Source: Cellvibrionaceae bacterium
Lineage (GTDB): Bacteria; Pseudomonadota; Gammaproteobacteria; Pseudomonadales; Cellvibrionaceae
NCBI GenBank assembly: GCA_021151695.1
Contig: JAGKWU010000018.1
Location: forward strand, 1-64,000
Direction of reading: 5' to 3'
DNA length: 64,000 nt
Shown piece by piece: positions 17,604 through 25,659 of the stretch (positions within the stretch are counted from its first letter, which is position 1; each line of letters starts with the position of its first letter). Position numbers and translations under genes: made by a program. Under the pieces are notes generated by a model, which was given only the letters and a program-made list of their open reading frames with translations, was not told where the DNA came from and searched no databases.

Positions 17604-18965
17604 ATGATAAAAACCACGATAAAAAATCTTCTCGCGTTAATGACTGTTTGTTGTGTAACCGCTGAGGCCGCCTCTGTGCGTTCAAGTTGGGTACAAACGC
17701 AGGTCTATAATTACAATCATCCTTTCGCCGCCACTGACAGCGCTGATCTCGCCACCAAAATGTCAGTCATGTCAGCCAGCGCCTACAGTTTTTATCGCGG
17801 TACAGATCATATTTTTTATCAGGATATGCTCACTTTGCCTGCGTCCTCCTATGTGACCACTCAAACTGCTTACACCTGGTTGGGCGGTGATACTCACTTG
17901 GGGAATTTTGGTGCTCAGCGCGACAGCAATGGCACCGCTGTTTTTTCGGTGAGCGATTTTGATGAAGGTTATCTTGGTCAATATGTTTGGGATTTGCGCC
18001 GCCTTGCGGTCAGTATGATTTTGGGTGGGCGTGAAAATGGAATTTCAGATACGAATATCACGACTGCTATTAATACAATGATCGGCGCCTACGTCGATCA
18101 GATGAACAACTTCAAGGGCAGTAGCGGCGAACTGAGCTTTCAGCTGATAAAAAGTAATACCACCGGCATAGTGGATGACACTATCACCAATGCAGATAAT
18201 GGCACTCGCTCAGCACTGTTGTCCAAATACACGCAAGTGAGCGGAAGTGTACGCAGCTTTCAAAATCTCTCTAACCTGATTGCCGTCAATTCCACAACCT
18301 ATAACAACATCTCCTCGGCAATGACGAGTTATATCAATTCTATTCCCAGCGCCAAACGCTACACCTCCAGTTTTTATACGGTAAAAGACATTCATCAAAA
18401 AATGGGTTCTGGTGTTGGTAGCCTTGGGAAATTGCGCTACTTAATTTTGATCGAAGGTGCCTCTTCCAGTACCTCGGATGATGTGATTCTGGAAATGAAA
18501 CAGGAAGCTTCCAGTGTGGTGGCAATTGCTGATAGCGGGCAGTTGCCTGCAAGTGCCTATGATTACAACGAGGCTGAGCGTGTAGTGAAAACTGCCAAGG
18601 GCCAACAATTAAATACTGATGTGCTCACAGGTTTCACCACCGTAAATAGCTTGCCTTATTATCTGCATGAAAAATCTCCCTATCAGGAAGATTTTGATTA
18701 CACCTTGTTAAATTCCAGCACTAAATTGAACACTGCAGCAACTTACCTTGGGCAAGCGCTGGCATCAGCTCATGCTTTGGCAGATCAGGATTACGATAGC
18801 ACCATCGTAAGCTACAGCATTGATAAGCAAGTTACCGATGCAATCACGAGTACCAGTGGGTTGAAATCAGAAGTTGTTAGCTTTGCTTATGACTATGCTA
18901 CCCAGGTGGGATACGACTGGCAGAGTTTTGTTGCAGCCTACAATGCAGGCGCAACGCTTTATTAA
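17604..18965 (+). CDS. Exported DUF2252 family protein
   Basis: The 453-residue protein has an N-terminal signal peptide (basic start, hydrophobic core LLALMTVCCVTAEA, cleavage near residue 22) and then a DUF2252 domain over its full length. Family blocks seen: KMSVMSASAYSFYRG, GGDTHLGNFGA, VSDFDEGYLGQYVWDLRRLA, and the C-terminal LASAHALADQDYD. GDTHLGNFG and the later DFDE...WDL resemble the catalytic and metal motifs of aminoglycoside/choline kinase-like folds, so a kinase-like fold is plausible. Most DUF2252 proteins I know of are cytoplasmic, so export is unusual. AGGAA lies 8 nt before the ATG. It is a single-gene unit between two terminators. Function unknown. Confidence 0.82.
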   Translation: MIKTTIKNLLALMTVCCVTAEAASVRSSWVQTQVYNYNHPFAATDSADLATKMSVMSASAYSFYRGTDHIFYQDMLTLPASSYVTTQTAYTWLGGDTHLGNFGAQRDSNGTAVFSVSDFDEGYLGQYVWDLRRLAVSMILGGRENGISDTNITTAINTMIGAYVDQMNNFKGSSGELSFQLIKSNTTGIVDDTITNADNGTRSALLSKYTQVSGSVRSFQNLSNLIAVNSTTYNNISSAMTSYINSIPSAKRYTSSFYTVKDIHQKMGSGVGSLGKLRYLILIEGASSSTSDDVILEMKQEASSVVAIADSGQLPASAYDYNEAERVVKTAKGQQLNTDVLTGFTTVNSLPYYLHEKSPYQEDFDYTLLNSSTKLNTAATYLGQALASAHALADQDYDSTIVSYSIDKQVTDAITSTSGLKSEVVSFAYDYATQVGYDWQSFVAAYNAGATLY

Positions 18966-18985
18966 ACTACTTTGTTTGTACAAAT

Positions 18986-19016
18986 AAAAAAGCCGGTGTT
19001 GATCACCGGCTTTTCT
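18986..19016. terminator. Bidirectional terminator between convergent genes
   Basis: GCCGGTG (18992-18998), TTGAT loop, CACCGGC (19004-19010), with an A-run before and TTTTCTTT after. It lies between the DUF2252 gene (+) and the methyltransferase gene (minus). Confidence 0.9.
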
Positions 19017-19034
19017 TTGTAAATTATCGGGTTG

Positions 19035-19817
19035 TTAAATCATGTGGTGAAAGGCAATCAGTGCGGCTGTCACAGCAACGTTCAATGATTCCACCCCATT
19101 TTTCATAGGGATACGAACACTCTCGTTGCACAAATCGTTAACAGCTTTGGATACCCCTTCAGTTTCATTGCCCAACACATAGATACACGAAGTGCTGGGG
19201 GTAAAGTCTTTCAGCGTGGCTTTTGCATGTGATGAAAGCGCGCAAATCAACGAGCCTTCGTTTTTAAAAGCCTTCAGCGCCGCCGCAAGTGATTGGCAGC
19301 GCAAGATAGAGGCGCGAAATACGGTCCCGGCGCTGGCTTTGATCACCAGCGGATCAATTTGTGCGTTGCCCTGCTGGGGTAGCAAAATGCCGTCCACGTT
19401 GCCGGCGCAGGCGGAGCGAATAATCATGCCGAGGTTTTGCGGATTGGTAATGCCGTCCAATGCCAATAACCTGAATGGTTTGCCAGCATTTGCTTGCAAA
19501 AAATCTTCATAGGTTTGAAAGCCGCGGCAAATTAAATCGGCGGCAACGCCCTGGTCCTGGCTCGCATTTTTGGAAATGCGTGAAAGCTCATTGCGCTTGT
19601 GGTGCACAATTTCCGCGCCTTTGCTTTTGGCAAGCGCGATAATGTCGTCGAGGATTTCTGCTGGCTTATTGCTATCGGCGAGATGCAAACGGTAAATCTG
19701 CGTTGCCTTATCCTGCAGTGCTTCAAGCACAGGCTTGCGCCCATAAACGGTAAGCATGCCGTCAAAAAGTTTCTTTTTGTTGAGATAAGCCTGGCTATCG
19801 CCCTGATCTTTTTTCAT
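19035..19817 (-). CDS. TrmH/SpoU family RNA 2'-O-methyltransferase
   Basis: SpoU enzymes methylate ribose 2'-OH in tRNA or rRNA with SAM, using a knotted fold. The 260-residue protein has an N-terminal substrate-binding part starting TVYGRKPVLEALQ (residues ~23-35) and the three SpoU motifs: ITNPQNLGMIIRSA, YVLGNETEGVSKAV and ESLNVAVTAAL. The N-terminal form is like RlmB, but sequence identity cannot be judged by eye, and the target nucleotide is uncertain. It lies 44 nt upstream of pdxJ on the same strand... transcriptionally, pdxJ would be a neighbour rather than a clear operon partner. Confidence 0.87.
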   Translation of the reverse strand: MKKDQGDSQAYLNKKKLFDGMLTVYGRKPVLEALQDKATQIYRLHLADSNKPAEILDDIIALAKSKGAEIVHHKRNELSRISKNASQDQGVAADLICRGFQTYEDFLQANAGKPFRLLALDGITNPQNLGMIIRSACAGNVDGILLPQQGNAQIDPLVIKASAGTVFRASILRCQSLAAALKAFKNEGSLICALSSHAKATLKDFTPSTSCIYVLGNETEGVSKAVNDLCNESVRIPMKNGVESLNVAVTAALIAFHHMI

Positions 19818-19861
19818 GATGAATTCTTAAATCGCTATTACAGTAGTCTGAAAACAGTTGC

Positions 19862-20620
19862 TTAGTCTGAACACAGTTTTTTATAGGCGCGCACGGCTTT
19901 ATCCATGCCCATAGAGATAGCATCAACTGTAAGGGCATGGCCAATAGATACTTCGAGTAGTTGCGGCACTGTGCGAAAGCGGGCGAGGTTGTCCAAGTTC
20001 AAGTCGTGGCCGGCGTTGAGGCCAATACCGATTTTTGCAGCATGTTTGGCAGCCGCGTAATAACGTTGAAACAGCGCTTCAAATTCTGACCCCTGGTGTT
20101 TATAAGCTTCGGCGTAGGGGCCTGTGTAAAGCTCAATGCGGTCAGCGCCCAATTGCTTGGCAAGCTCTATTTGTTCAAGGTCCGGGTCCATAAACAGGCT
20201 AATACGCACGCCGGCGGCTTTGAGTTTTTCCAATACAGGCTTTAATTGCTCACCGGATTTTTTTAAATCAAAGCCGTGATCCGACGTGAGCTGGTCATTG
20301 CTATCGGGTACCAGCGTGCACTGCTCGGGTTTGGTGTCCAGCACCAGCTGGATAAAACCGGGAAAGTCGCCAATTTTTTCTGCGAAAGGATTGCCTTCAA
20401 TATTGAACTCAGCCGCTTTGTTGTCTTTCAGTAATTCCGCCAGATCGTAAACATCATGGGGGCGAATGTGGCGCTGATCGGGGCGCGGATGTACGGTCAA
20501 GCCATCGGCGCCAGCCGCCAGGCAAATTTTGCCGTGAGCGACGACATCCGGATAATTGCCTTCGCGGGAGTTGCGGATAAGCGCAATTTTATTCAGGTTG
20601 ACACTGAGGGCTGTGTTCAT
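19862..20620 (-). CDS. pdxJ: Pyridoxine 5'-phosphate synthase
   Basis: PdxJ condenses 1-deoxyxylulose 5-phosphate with 3-amino-2-oxopropyl phosphate to form pyridoxine 5'-phosphate, the last step of the DXP-dependent vitamin B6 route. The 252-residue product starts MNTALSVNLNKIALIRNSR, the normal family N-terminus. A longer in-frame extension upstream runs through a palindromic intergenic region and is not credible. Barrel segments include DGLTVHPRPDQRHI, FNIEGNP, CTLVPD, SLFMDPD, ELYTGPYAE and GLNAGHDLN. The ribosome site is weak. recO/acpS, the usual neighbours in enterobacteria, are absent here. Confidence 0.95.
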   Translation of the reverse strand: MNTALSVNLNKIALIRNSREGNYPDVVAHGKICLAAGADGLTVHPRPDQRHIRPHDVYDLAELLKDNKAAEFNIEGNPFAEKIGDFPGFIQLVLDTKPEQCTLVPDSNDQLTSDHGFDLKKSGEQLKPVLEKLKAAGVRISLFMDPDLEQIELAKQLGADRIELYTGPYAEAYKHQGSEFEALFQRYYAAAKHAAKIGIGLNAGHDLNLDNLARFRTVPQLLEVSIGHALTVDAISMGMDKAVRAYKKLCSD

Positions 20621-20689
20621 GGTGGATTGCTCGCGATCTGTAAAACAAAAAACGGAAAAGAGAAACGTGAAAGACAAAAACGAAACCTG

Positions 20690-20720
20690 GTAGGAGCGGG
20701 GCTTGTTGTTCAAGCCCCGC
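20690..20720. repeat. REP-like palindrome (GTAG-GA-GCGGGGCTTG type)
   Basis: GTAG (20690-20693) is followed by GCGGGGCTTG (20696-20705), a 5-nt loop, and CAAGCCCCGC (20711-20720), a perfect 10-bp stem. The form GTAGGAGCGGGGCTTG closely resembles the REP elements of Pseudomonas, which are moved by RAYT transposases. It lies between pdxJ and the SH3 gene. It has no adjacent T-run, so it is not a standard terminator. Only one copy is seen in the window. Confidence 0.55.
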
Positions 20721-20729
20721 CAGCAGAAA

Positions 20730-21401
20730 TTAATTCCACTCGGAGCGGCGCTTGCGCTTGCCGATAAGTTGCAGAATAAACGACAGCAGTACACCGCCTA
20801 ACACCAGGGCGCCGCCATACATGCGTTGATGGTAGTTGTCGTTTTTGTGCAGCTGGTCATTTTCGGCTTTAAGTACATCACGCTCGGTTTGTAGCAGTTG
20901 ATTGCGCTCGTGCATGGCCTGGTTTTCCTGGCCCATGTTGATATCCGAGTTGCTGGTTTTGCGCATTTCTTCGGTTTCTTTCAACAAGGTTTCATAGGCC
21001 GTTTTAGTGGTGGCCAGTTCGCTTTTGAGCGACGCATTTTGTTTTTGCAATTCAACCAAATCAGTAGGACCCTGGCTGATCAGCTCTAACTTCATGGCGG
21101 CAGTAGGTTCATTGGTCAGGTTTTGGCTGCGCACCCAACCTTCAAGGCCGTCGGGTGTGATCACCTGTGACCATTTGTTTTTGTTAGCGTCTTCCTCTTC
21201 GCGCAAAAACTTCAGGCGTGTGCCTGTAACCAAGCCATTCTTAACAATGTTGGCACTGTTGTCTTTGTCAGAGCGAAGGGGAATATAAATTGTATCTGTG
21301 ACATACCTGTCTTCTGCAACGGCCGACATTGAAACGCATGCGGCCAGCATGGTTGCTCCTGTAAATCCGATTAACGACATCTTGCGGTAGGTATTTTTCA
21401 C
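20730..21401 (-). CDS. SH3 domain membrane protein (TIGR04211/YgiM type)
   Basis: The 223-residue protein has an N-terminal export signal, a bacterial SH3 domain (residues ~32-100, from RYVTDTIYIPLRS to GWVRSQNL), a coiled coil (~115-190, rich in E, Q, K and L) and one C-terminal span (GALVLGGVLLSFILQLIG) with a basic tail. This is the usual layout of TIGR04211 proteins. The start is GTG at 21401 with AAGGA upstream. The signal region ends SAVA-ED, a good signal peptidase I site, but LAAC earlier could be read as a lipobox. Function is not established. It precedes pdxJ on minus. Confidence 0.85.
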   Translation of the reverse strand: MKNTYRKMSLIGFTGATMLAACVSMSAVAEDRYVTDTIYIPLRSDKDNSANIVKNGLVTGTRLKFLREEEDANKNKWSQVITPDGLEGWVRSQNLTNEPTAAMKLELISQGPTDLVELQKQNASLKSELATTKTAYETLLKETEEMRKTSNSDINMGQENQAMHERNQLLQTERDVLKAENDQLHKNDNYHQRMYGGALVLGGVLLSFILQLIGKRKRRSEWN

Positions 21402-21416
21402 GGGGAGTCCTTGGGA

Positions 21417-21716
21417 TTAAGGTAAAACTTTTTTGAAGGGTTTTACGGTGACTTTCGCGTAAACGCCGGCGGCAATATAGGGGTCGGCAGCGGCCCAGTC
21501 TTGCGCTTCTTGTAATGAATTAAACTCTGCGACCACCAGGCTACCAGTAAAGCCGGCTTCACCCGGATCTTCGTTGTCTACGGCAGGATGCGGGCCCGCC
21601 AGTAACAGGCGGCCTTGTTCTTTTAGCAACTGCAGGCGTGCAAGGTGATCCGGGCGTGCGGCTTTGCGTTTGTCCAGGCTGTTGCTGACGTCTTCACTGA
21701 TAATGGCGTAAAACAT
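21417..21716 (-). CDS. YciI family protein
   Basis: A 99-residue YciI-like protein of the dimeric alpha/beta barrel superfamily. It starts MFYAIISEDV and carries HPAVD near residues 43-47, the His/Asp region that is conserved in the family, and FNSLQEAQDWAAADPYIAAGVY, typical of YciI, in the C-terminal half. GAGAG lies 6 nt upstream. The activity of YciI proteins is not established. It is 15 nt upstream of the SH3 gene and 10 nt after the membrane-protein gene, so the three likely form one operon. Confidence 0.9.
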   Translation of the reverse strand: MFYAIISEDVSNSLDKRKAARPDHLARLQLLKEQGRLLLAGPHPAVDNEDPGEAGFTGSLVVAEFNSLQEAQDWAAADPYIAAGVYAKVTVKPFKKVLP

Positions 21717-21726
21717 AACTAACTCT

Positions 21727-22497
21727 CTATTTGTCGCTCTCGTCTTGCATAACGTCTTCCATTGTTAAATCGGTGCAGAGACGAATGCTGCGGAAAATAT
21801 AAAACAGGGTGGCCACCATGATCAGCAGGGAGGGCACGCCTATCACCAAAAATCCTATATAGTGCATTTGGCCAATTTGCGCGTTGAATTCTGTGGTGCC
21901 TGTGGGGCTTACCACAATCATTTTGGCCAACACATAATTGAGTACCGCCGAGATAAAAAATGAGCCGGCGATAAAAAATGAGCTATTGCGCAACTTGGTT
22001 TCAAATAGCTGCTCGGTGCCGCGCTCTTTAAGCGCGTCAGCGATTTTCTCTACTTTCAAAATGGTGTCATTGTAGATAAAGGTTTTCACCAGCGGGTAGC
22101 GAGTTTTGGTGGAAATGATAACCAGCAAGCCAATCAGCCCAGGAATCGCGGCTTCTTTAATGGCGTAATATTTGGTGTCGAGATGCAGCAGGCTAATGCC
22201 GCCAGTGAGCAGAACGCTTACGATACCCAGTGCCGAGAAAAAGTTGAATTTGCGACGGCTGATAAAATCGCGCAGACCGTAGGTAATAGGAAAGGCGAGG
22301 GCAACGATCAGGCCCCACTTTGCCCCCAAACCCCAAGGGTGCCCCATAAAAGTATCGCCGCTGAGCTTGGTGAGAATCAGTGTGGGGATCACAATGTTCA
22401 TGACGATATTGACCAGCATGTTTTCTTTTTTGTCATTGTTGTTGCTGGTCGGGCGGGTATTTTCGGTTGATTTATCCGCAGAAAGATTATCGGTCAT
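21727..22497 (-). CDS. VC0807 family multi-pass membrane protein
   Basis: The 256-residue protein has a polar N-terminus (~25 residues rich in Asn, Asp and Lys), then six or so spans. The segments NIVIPTLILTKLS, LIVALAFPITYGL, RRKFNFFSALGIVSVLLTGG and KEAAIPGLIGLLVI are typical of the VC0807 family. Pseudomonads usually carry the septation protein YciB at this place beside YciI and rnm; the present protein is from a different family but of similar size and membrane layout. Function unknown. It is the first gene of a minus-strand operon, divergent from rnm. Confidence 0.75.
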   Translation of the reverse strand: MTDNLSADKSTENTRPTSNNNDKKENMLVNIVMNIVIPTLILTKLSGDTFMGHPWGLGAKWGLIVALAFPITYGLRDFISRRKFNFFSALGIVSVLLTGGISLLHLDTKYYAIKEAAIPGLIGLLVIISTKTRYPLVKTFIYNDTILKVEKIADALKERGTEQLFETKLRNSSFFIAGSFFISAVLNYVLAKMIVVSPTGTTEFNAQIGQMHYIGFLVIGVPSLLIMVATLFYIFRSIRLCTDLTMEDVMQDESDK

Positions 22498-22635
22498 CTT
22501 AAGTCTCAGTCATAATGGTCGTATGGGCGCTGCCTTTTGGGCAGTTGCACGACAGCCTTTTTGTAGGCCGGCCCTAATTATTTTGGGGTAAATTCTTGCG
22601 TTCGGGTCAATATAGGCCACTTTTGGGATGACCAC

Positions 22636-23481
22636 GTGAAATTCGATTTACACAGCCACAGTAATTTTTCTGACGGCATTTTAAGCCCGGCGCAGCTGGT
22701 GGCAAGGGCAAAAGAGCGCCAGGTAGATGTTTTGGCATTAACTGACCACGATACCACAGCGGGATTGCTTTTGGCACGGGAAGCCGCTGCGCAAGAAGGT
22801 ATCCAACTGATTAATGGCGTTGAATTTTCCAGTCACTGGGGCAAGGGTGGCGTGCATATTGTCGGTTTGGGTTTTGATCTGGATTCTCCTGAATTACAAG
22901 CCGCCGTTGATGCTCAAAATATCGCCCGCAACAGTCGCGCTGAGCAGATTGCATTGCGCCTTGCTCGCGCTGGAATTAAAGATGCGCTTGCAGGTGCGCA
23001 AGCATTGGCGGGTGATGCCAATGTGGGTAGGCCACATTTTGCGCAATACCTGGTCAATGTCGGCGCTGTTGCTAACATCAATGCCGCTTTCAAAAAATAC
23101 CTGGGTGCAGGTAAGCCGGCAGATGTGAAATTCCAATGGCCGGATATGACGACGGTTATAGGCTGGATTCACGATGCAGGTGGCGTTGCCGTATTGGCCC
23201 ATCCTTGTAAATACGAACTCACGCGAACCAAAATGGTCGCCTTGATTAAGGATTTTGCTGCTGCAGGTGGTGATGCACTGGAAGTGGTTAGCGGTATGCA
23301 AGCCCATCCGGTTACTGAAGATCTGGCGCGTATCGCTGCCACCCACAACCTCGCTGCGTCTTGTGGCAGCGACTTCCATATCCCCAACCAGGCCTGGCAA
23401 GAGCTGGGCTGTTTCCCTTCGCTGCCTGAAAGTTGCCGCCCTGTGTGGGAGCTTTTAGGGTTTGCCGCTGAGGCGGCTTGA
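22636..23481 (+). CDS. rnm: PHP domain 5'-3' exonuclease (RNase AM)
   Basis: Rnm (YciV, formerly TrpH) is a metal-dependent 5'-3' exonuclease that trims 5' ends of rRNA and short RNAs in E. coli. The 281-residue protein has the PHP metal motifs DLHSHSNFSDG (residues 3-13), LTDHDT (35-40), VAVLAHPCKY near 184 and GSDFHIP near 247. The start ATG lies after GATGACCACGTG with a weak ribosome site. The stop overlaps a possible yciO start. Order rnm-yciO-scpA-scpB-rluB is conserved in gammaproteobacteria. Confidence 0.93.
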   Translation: MKFDLHSHSNFSDGILSPAQLVARAKERQVDVLALTDHDTTAGLLLAREAAAQEGIQLINGVEFSSHWGKGGVHIVGLGFDLDSPELQAAVDAQNIARNSRAEQIALRLARAGIKDALAGAQALAGDANVGRPHFAQYLVNVGAVANINAAFKKYLGAGKPADVKFQWPDMTTVIGWIHDAGGVAVLAHPCKYELTRTKMVALIKDFAAAGGDALEVVSGMQAHPVTEDLARIAATHNLAASCGSDFHIPNQAWQELGCFPSLPESCRPVWELLGFAAEAA

Positions 23482-23498
23482 TTTCGGATATCTCACTA

Positions 23499-24119
23499 AT
23501 GGCTCAATTTTTTCAGATTCACCCGGATAATCCCCAGCAACGACTTATAGCCCAAGCGGTGGATATCATCCGCAAGGGTGGACTGGTGGTTTACCCCACC
23601 GATTGCGCCTATGCGCTGGGTTGCCATATCGGCGATAAAGATGCACTCGATCGCATTCGCGCCATTCGTAAGCTGGATAAAGATCACAACTTCACCTTGA
23701 TGTGCCGCGATCTTTCCGAGCTGGCTACCTATGCCAGGGTGGACAACGCTGTTTACCGTCAAATCAAACACCATACGCCCGGCGCCTATACCTTTATATT
23801 GGAAGCCACCGCTGAAGTGCCGCGTCGCCTGCTGCACCCCAAACGTAAAACCATAGGTTTGCGCGTGCCCGACAATAAAATAGCCCTGGCATTGCTGGAG
23901 GAATTGGGCGAGCCCATCATGACCAGTAGCTTGTTAATGCCGGGTGAGGAATATCCGCTGACAGATCCCTATGACATTCGCGACTCACTCGAGCACCACG
24001 TGGATTTGATTATTGATGGCGGCTTCTGCGGCATGGAAGCCACCACCGTAATCGACTTGACGGGCGAGGCTCCCGAGTTGGTTCGTCAGGGAGTGGGCGA
24101 TTTCACGCCTTTTGCATAA
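23499..24119 (+). CDS. yciO: YciO family (YrdC/Sua5-like) protein
   Basis: YciO is a paralogue of the threonylcarbamoyladenylate synthase TsaC (t6A tRNA modification). Its own role is less settled, though activity in t6A formation has been proposed. About 206 residues: the double-stranded RNA-binding YrdC fold with GGLVVYPTDCAYALGC near the start, NFTLMCRDLSEL, PGAYTFILEATAEVP and KRKTIGLRVPDNKIA. ATG 23499 matches the family start MAQFFQIHP; a TTG at 23478 that overlaps the rnm stop would add 7 residues. The gene sits directly after rnm, as in E. coli. Confidence 0.9.
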   Translation: MAQFFQIHPDNPQQRLIAQAVDIIRKGGLVVYPTDCAYALGCHIGDKDALDRIRAIRKLDKDHNFTLMCRDLSELATYARVDNAVYRQIKHHTPGAYTFILEATAEVPRRLLHPKRKTIGLRVPDNKIALALLEELGEPIMTSSLLMPGEEYPLTDPYDIRDSLEHHVDLIIDGGFCGMEATTVIDLTGEAPELVRQGVGDFTPFA

Positions 24120-24154
24120 TGATGGTTGCGGAGTGGGGTTACTTCGAAGAATGT

Positions 24155-24181
24155 GCGGCGCTCTGAGCGCCGCTTTGTTAT
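24155..24181. terminator. Terminator between convergent yciO and yjdM
   Basis: GCGGCGCT (24155-24162), CTG loop, AGCGCCGC (24166-24173), then TTTGTTAT. Strong stem with a modest T-tract on +. Confidence 0.82.
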
Positions 24182-24187
24182 CTGGTC

Positions 24188-24526
24188 TTATACTTTCTTC
24201 ACAAATTCCGACTTCAGCTTCATGGCGCCAAAGCCATCGATTTTGCAGTCAATATCGTGGTCGCCATCCACCAGGCGGATGTTCTTTACCTTGGTGCCAA
24301 CTTTGATCGTGGATGATGTGCCTTTTACCTTCAGGTCCTTAATCACCGTTACCGTGTCCCCGTCTTGCAGCAGATTGCCGTTAGCGTCTTTGATAACTTT
24401 TCCGCCTTCCTGCAAATCGCCGCCAGTGGTGGACCATTCGTGGGCGCATTCAGGGCAAATCAGCATGTCGCCGTCTTCATAAGTGTATTCGGAGTTGCAT
24501 TTGGGGCAGGGCGGGAGATTGCTCAT
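24188..24526 (-). CDS. yjdM: Zinc ribbon PhnA-like protein
   Basis: A small protein of 112 residues of the PhnA/YjdM family. The start at 24526 gives MSNLPPCPKC; an extension of 10 residues upstream is not needed. Residues 7-10 and about 26-29 (CPKC, CPEC) form a zinc ribbon. The C-terminal part, DGDTVTVIKDLKVKG to LKSEFVKKV, is the family's SH3-like domain. The name PhnA is historical and does not show a role in phosphonate use. It is a single gene convergent with yciO. Confidence 0.9.
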   Translation of the reverse strand: MSNLPPCPKCNSEYTYEDGDMLICPECAHEWSTTGGDLQEGGKVIKDANGNLLQDGDTVTVIKDLKVKGTSSTIKVGTKVKNIRLVDGDHDIDCKIDGFGAMKLKSEFVKKV

Positions 24527-24687
24527 AAAGGTATATCCACATAAAAAGTGCGCCATTCTACTAAAATTATGGCAGGAGCGGAAACCTACCTGTTTGCTGC
24601 ATTAAAATCCTTCTGTCTCAACCAAAGCTGTCCCCACTCAGGCTATGTGGCTATAATGCCCGACCTGATTGCGGGCAGCGCCCGCCA

Positions 24688-25659
24688 ATGTCCATAAACC
24701 GGGTTGGTGCAGTGAATTCATCCAGCGAAGAAACCAGTGATTTTGTCCTGCAGGCCCCAGCTGCTGAAGACGCGCAAGTTATTGATACACAAGCCATTGC
24801 TGGACTAGAAAACACTGAACAAGGTGAGGCAGGTGTCGCTGTTACAGAAACAGCTGAAGAACATCCTGCACATCCCACCCAAGGTGAAATGCCCTTCGCT
24901 ATAGTCCACGGCAAAGCCTATACCCAGATCCCCCAGGACTTATACATTCCGCCTGATGCGCTCGAAATTTTCCTCGAAGCGTTTGAGGGGCCGCTGGATC
25001 TGCTGCTCTATCTGATTCGCCGCCAGAATATCGATATCCTCGATATCAACGTCTCCGAAATCACCAGCCAATACATGGCTTATGTGGAATTGATGGATGC
25101 CAGCCAGTTTGAACTGGCTGCTGAATACCTGGTAATGGCCGCGATGTTGGCCGAGATTAAATCGCGCATGCTGCTGCCACGCTCTAGCGAGGAGGCGGAA
25201 GAAGAGGAGGATCCGCGCGCGTCATTGATTCGCCGTTTACAAGAGTATGAGCGTTTTAAGCAGGCCGCCGAGGATCTGAATACCATACCGCGTGTGGGGC
25301 GTGATATTTACCAAGCTTCTGCCCAGGCGCCAGATCGTAGTCTCACCCGTCCTGACCCGGACGTGGATTTAAAAGAATTGCTGCTGGCGCTGTCTGAAGT
25401 ACTGCGCCGCGCCGATATGTTTGAAAGCCACCACGTATCCAAAGAGAAACTGTCCACCCGTGAACGTATGGCGCAGGTGTTGGATACTTTGGCGCATCAT
25501 CACTTCGTGCCTTTCGTCAGCCTGTTCAAGGTGGAAGAAGGGCGTTTGGGGGTAGTGGTGACTTTTTTGGCGGTAATGGAGCTGATCAAAGAATCCCTGG
25601 TTGAAATCGTCCAAAGCGAATCCTTTGGCCCTATACACGTAAAAGCGCGCACGCAATGA
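24688..25659 (+). CDS. scpA: Segregation and condensation protein A
   Basis: ScpA is the kleisin that links the SMC heads and binds ScpB in the bacterial condensin. The 323-residue protein has the family core from LEAFEGPLDLLLYLIRRQ (near residue 93) through ITSQYMAYVEL and a C-terminal winged helix. The first 85 residues, rich in Glu, Ala, Gln and Val, are an extension longer than usual; whether translation starts at 24688 or at a downstream ATG (24889, giving MPFAIVHGKAY) cannot be settled by sequence. The scpB start overlaps the stop (ATGA). Confidence 0.93.
   Translation: MSINRVGAVNSSSEETSDFVLQAPAAEDAQVIDTQAIAGLENTEQGEAGVAVTETAEEHPAHPTQGEMPFAIVHGKAYTQIPQDLYIPPDALEIFLEAFEGPLDLLLYLIRRQNIDILDINVSEITSQYMAYVELMDASQFELAAEYLVMAAMLAEIKSRMLLPRSSEEAEEEEDPRASLIRRLQEYERFKQAAEDLNTIPRVGRDIYQASAQAPDRSLTRPDPDVDLKELLLALSEVLRRADMFESHHVSKEKLSTRERMAQVLDTLAHHHFVPFVSLFKVEEGRLGVVVTFLAVMELIKESLVEIVQSESFGPIHVKARTQ

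Noticed and set aside
20690..20720. Ordinary transcription terminator for the SH3 gene
   Set aside because: The stem is strong, but no T-run follows on minus; the GTAG-headed form fits a REP element better.
20621..20794. A 58-codon upstream extension of pdxJ
   Set aside because: It runs through a palindromic noncoding element and lacks the family N-terminus, which starts at 20620.
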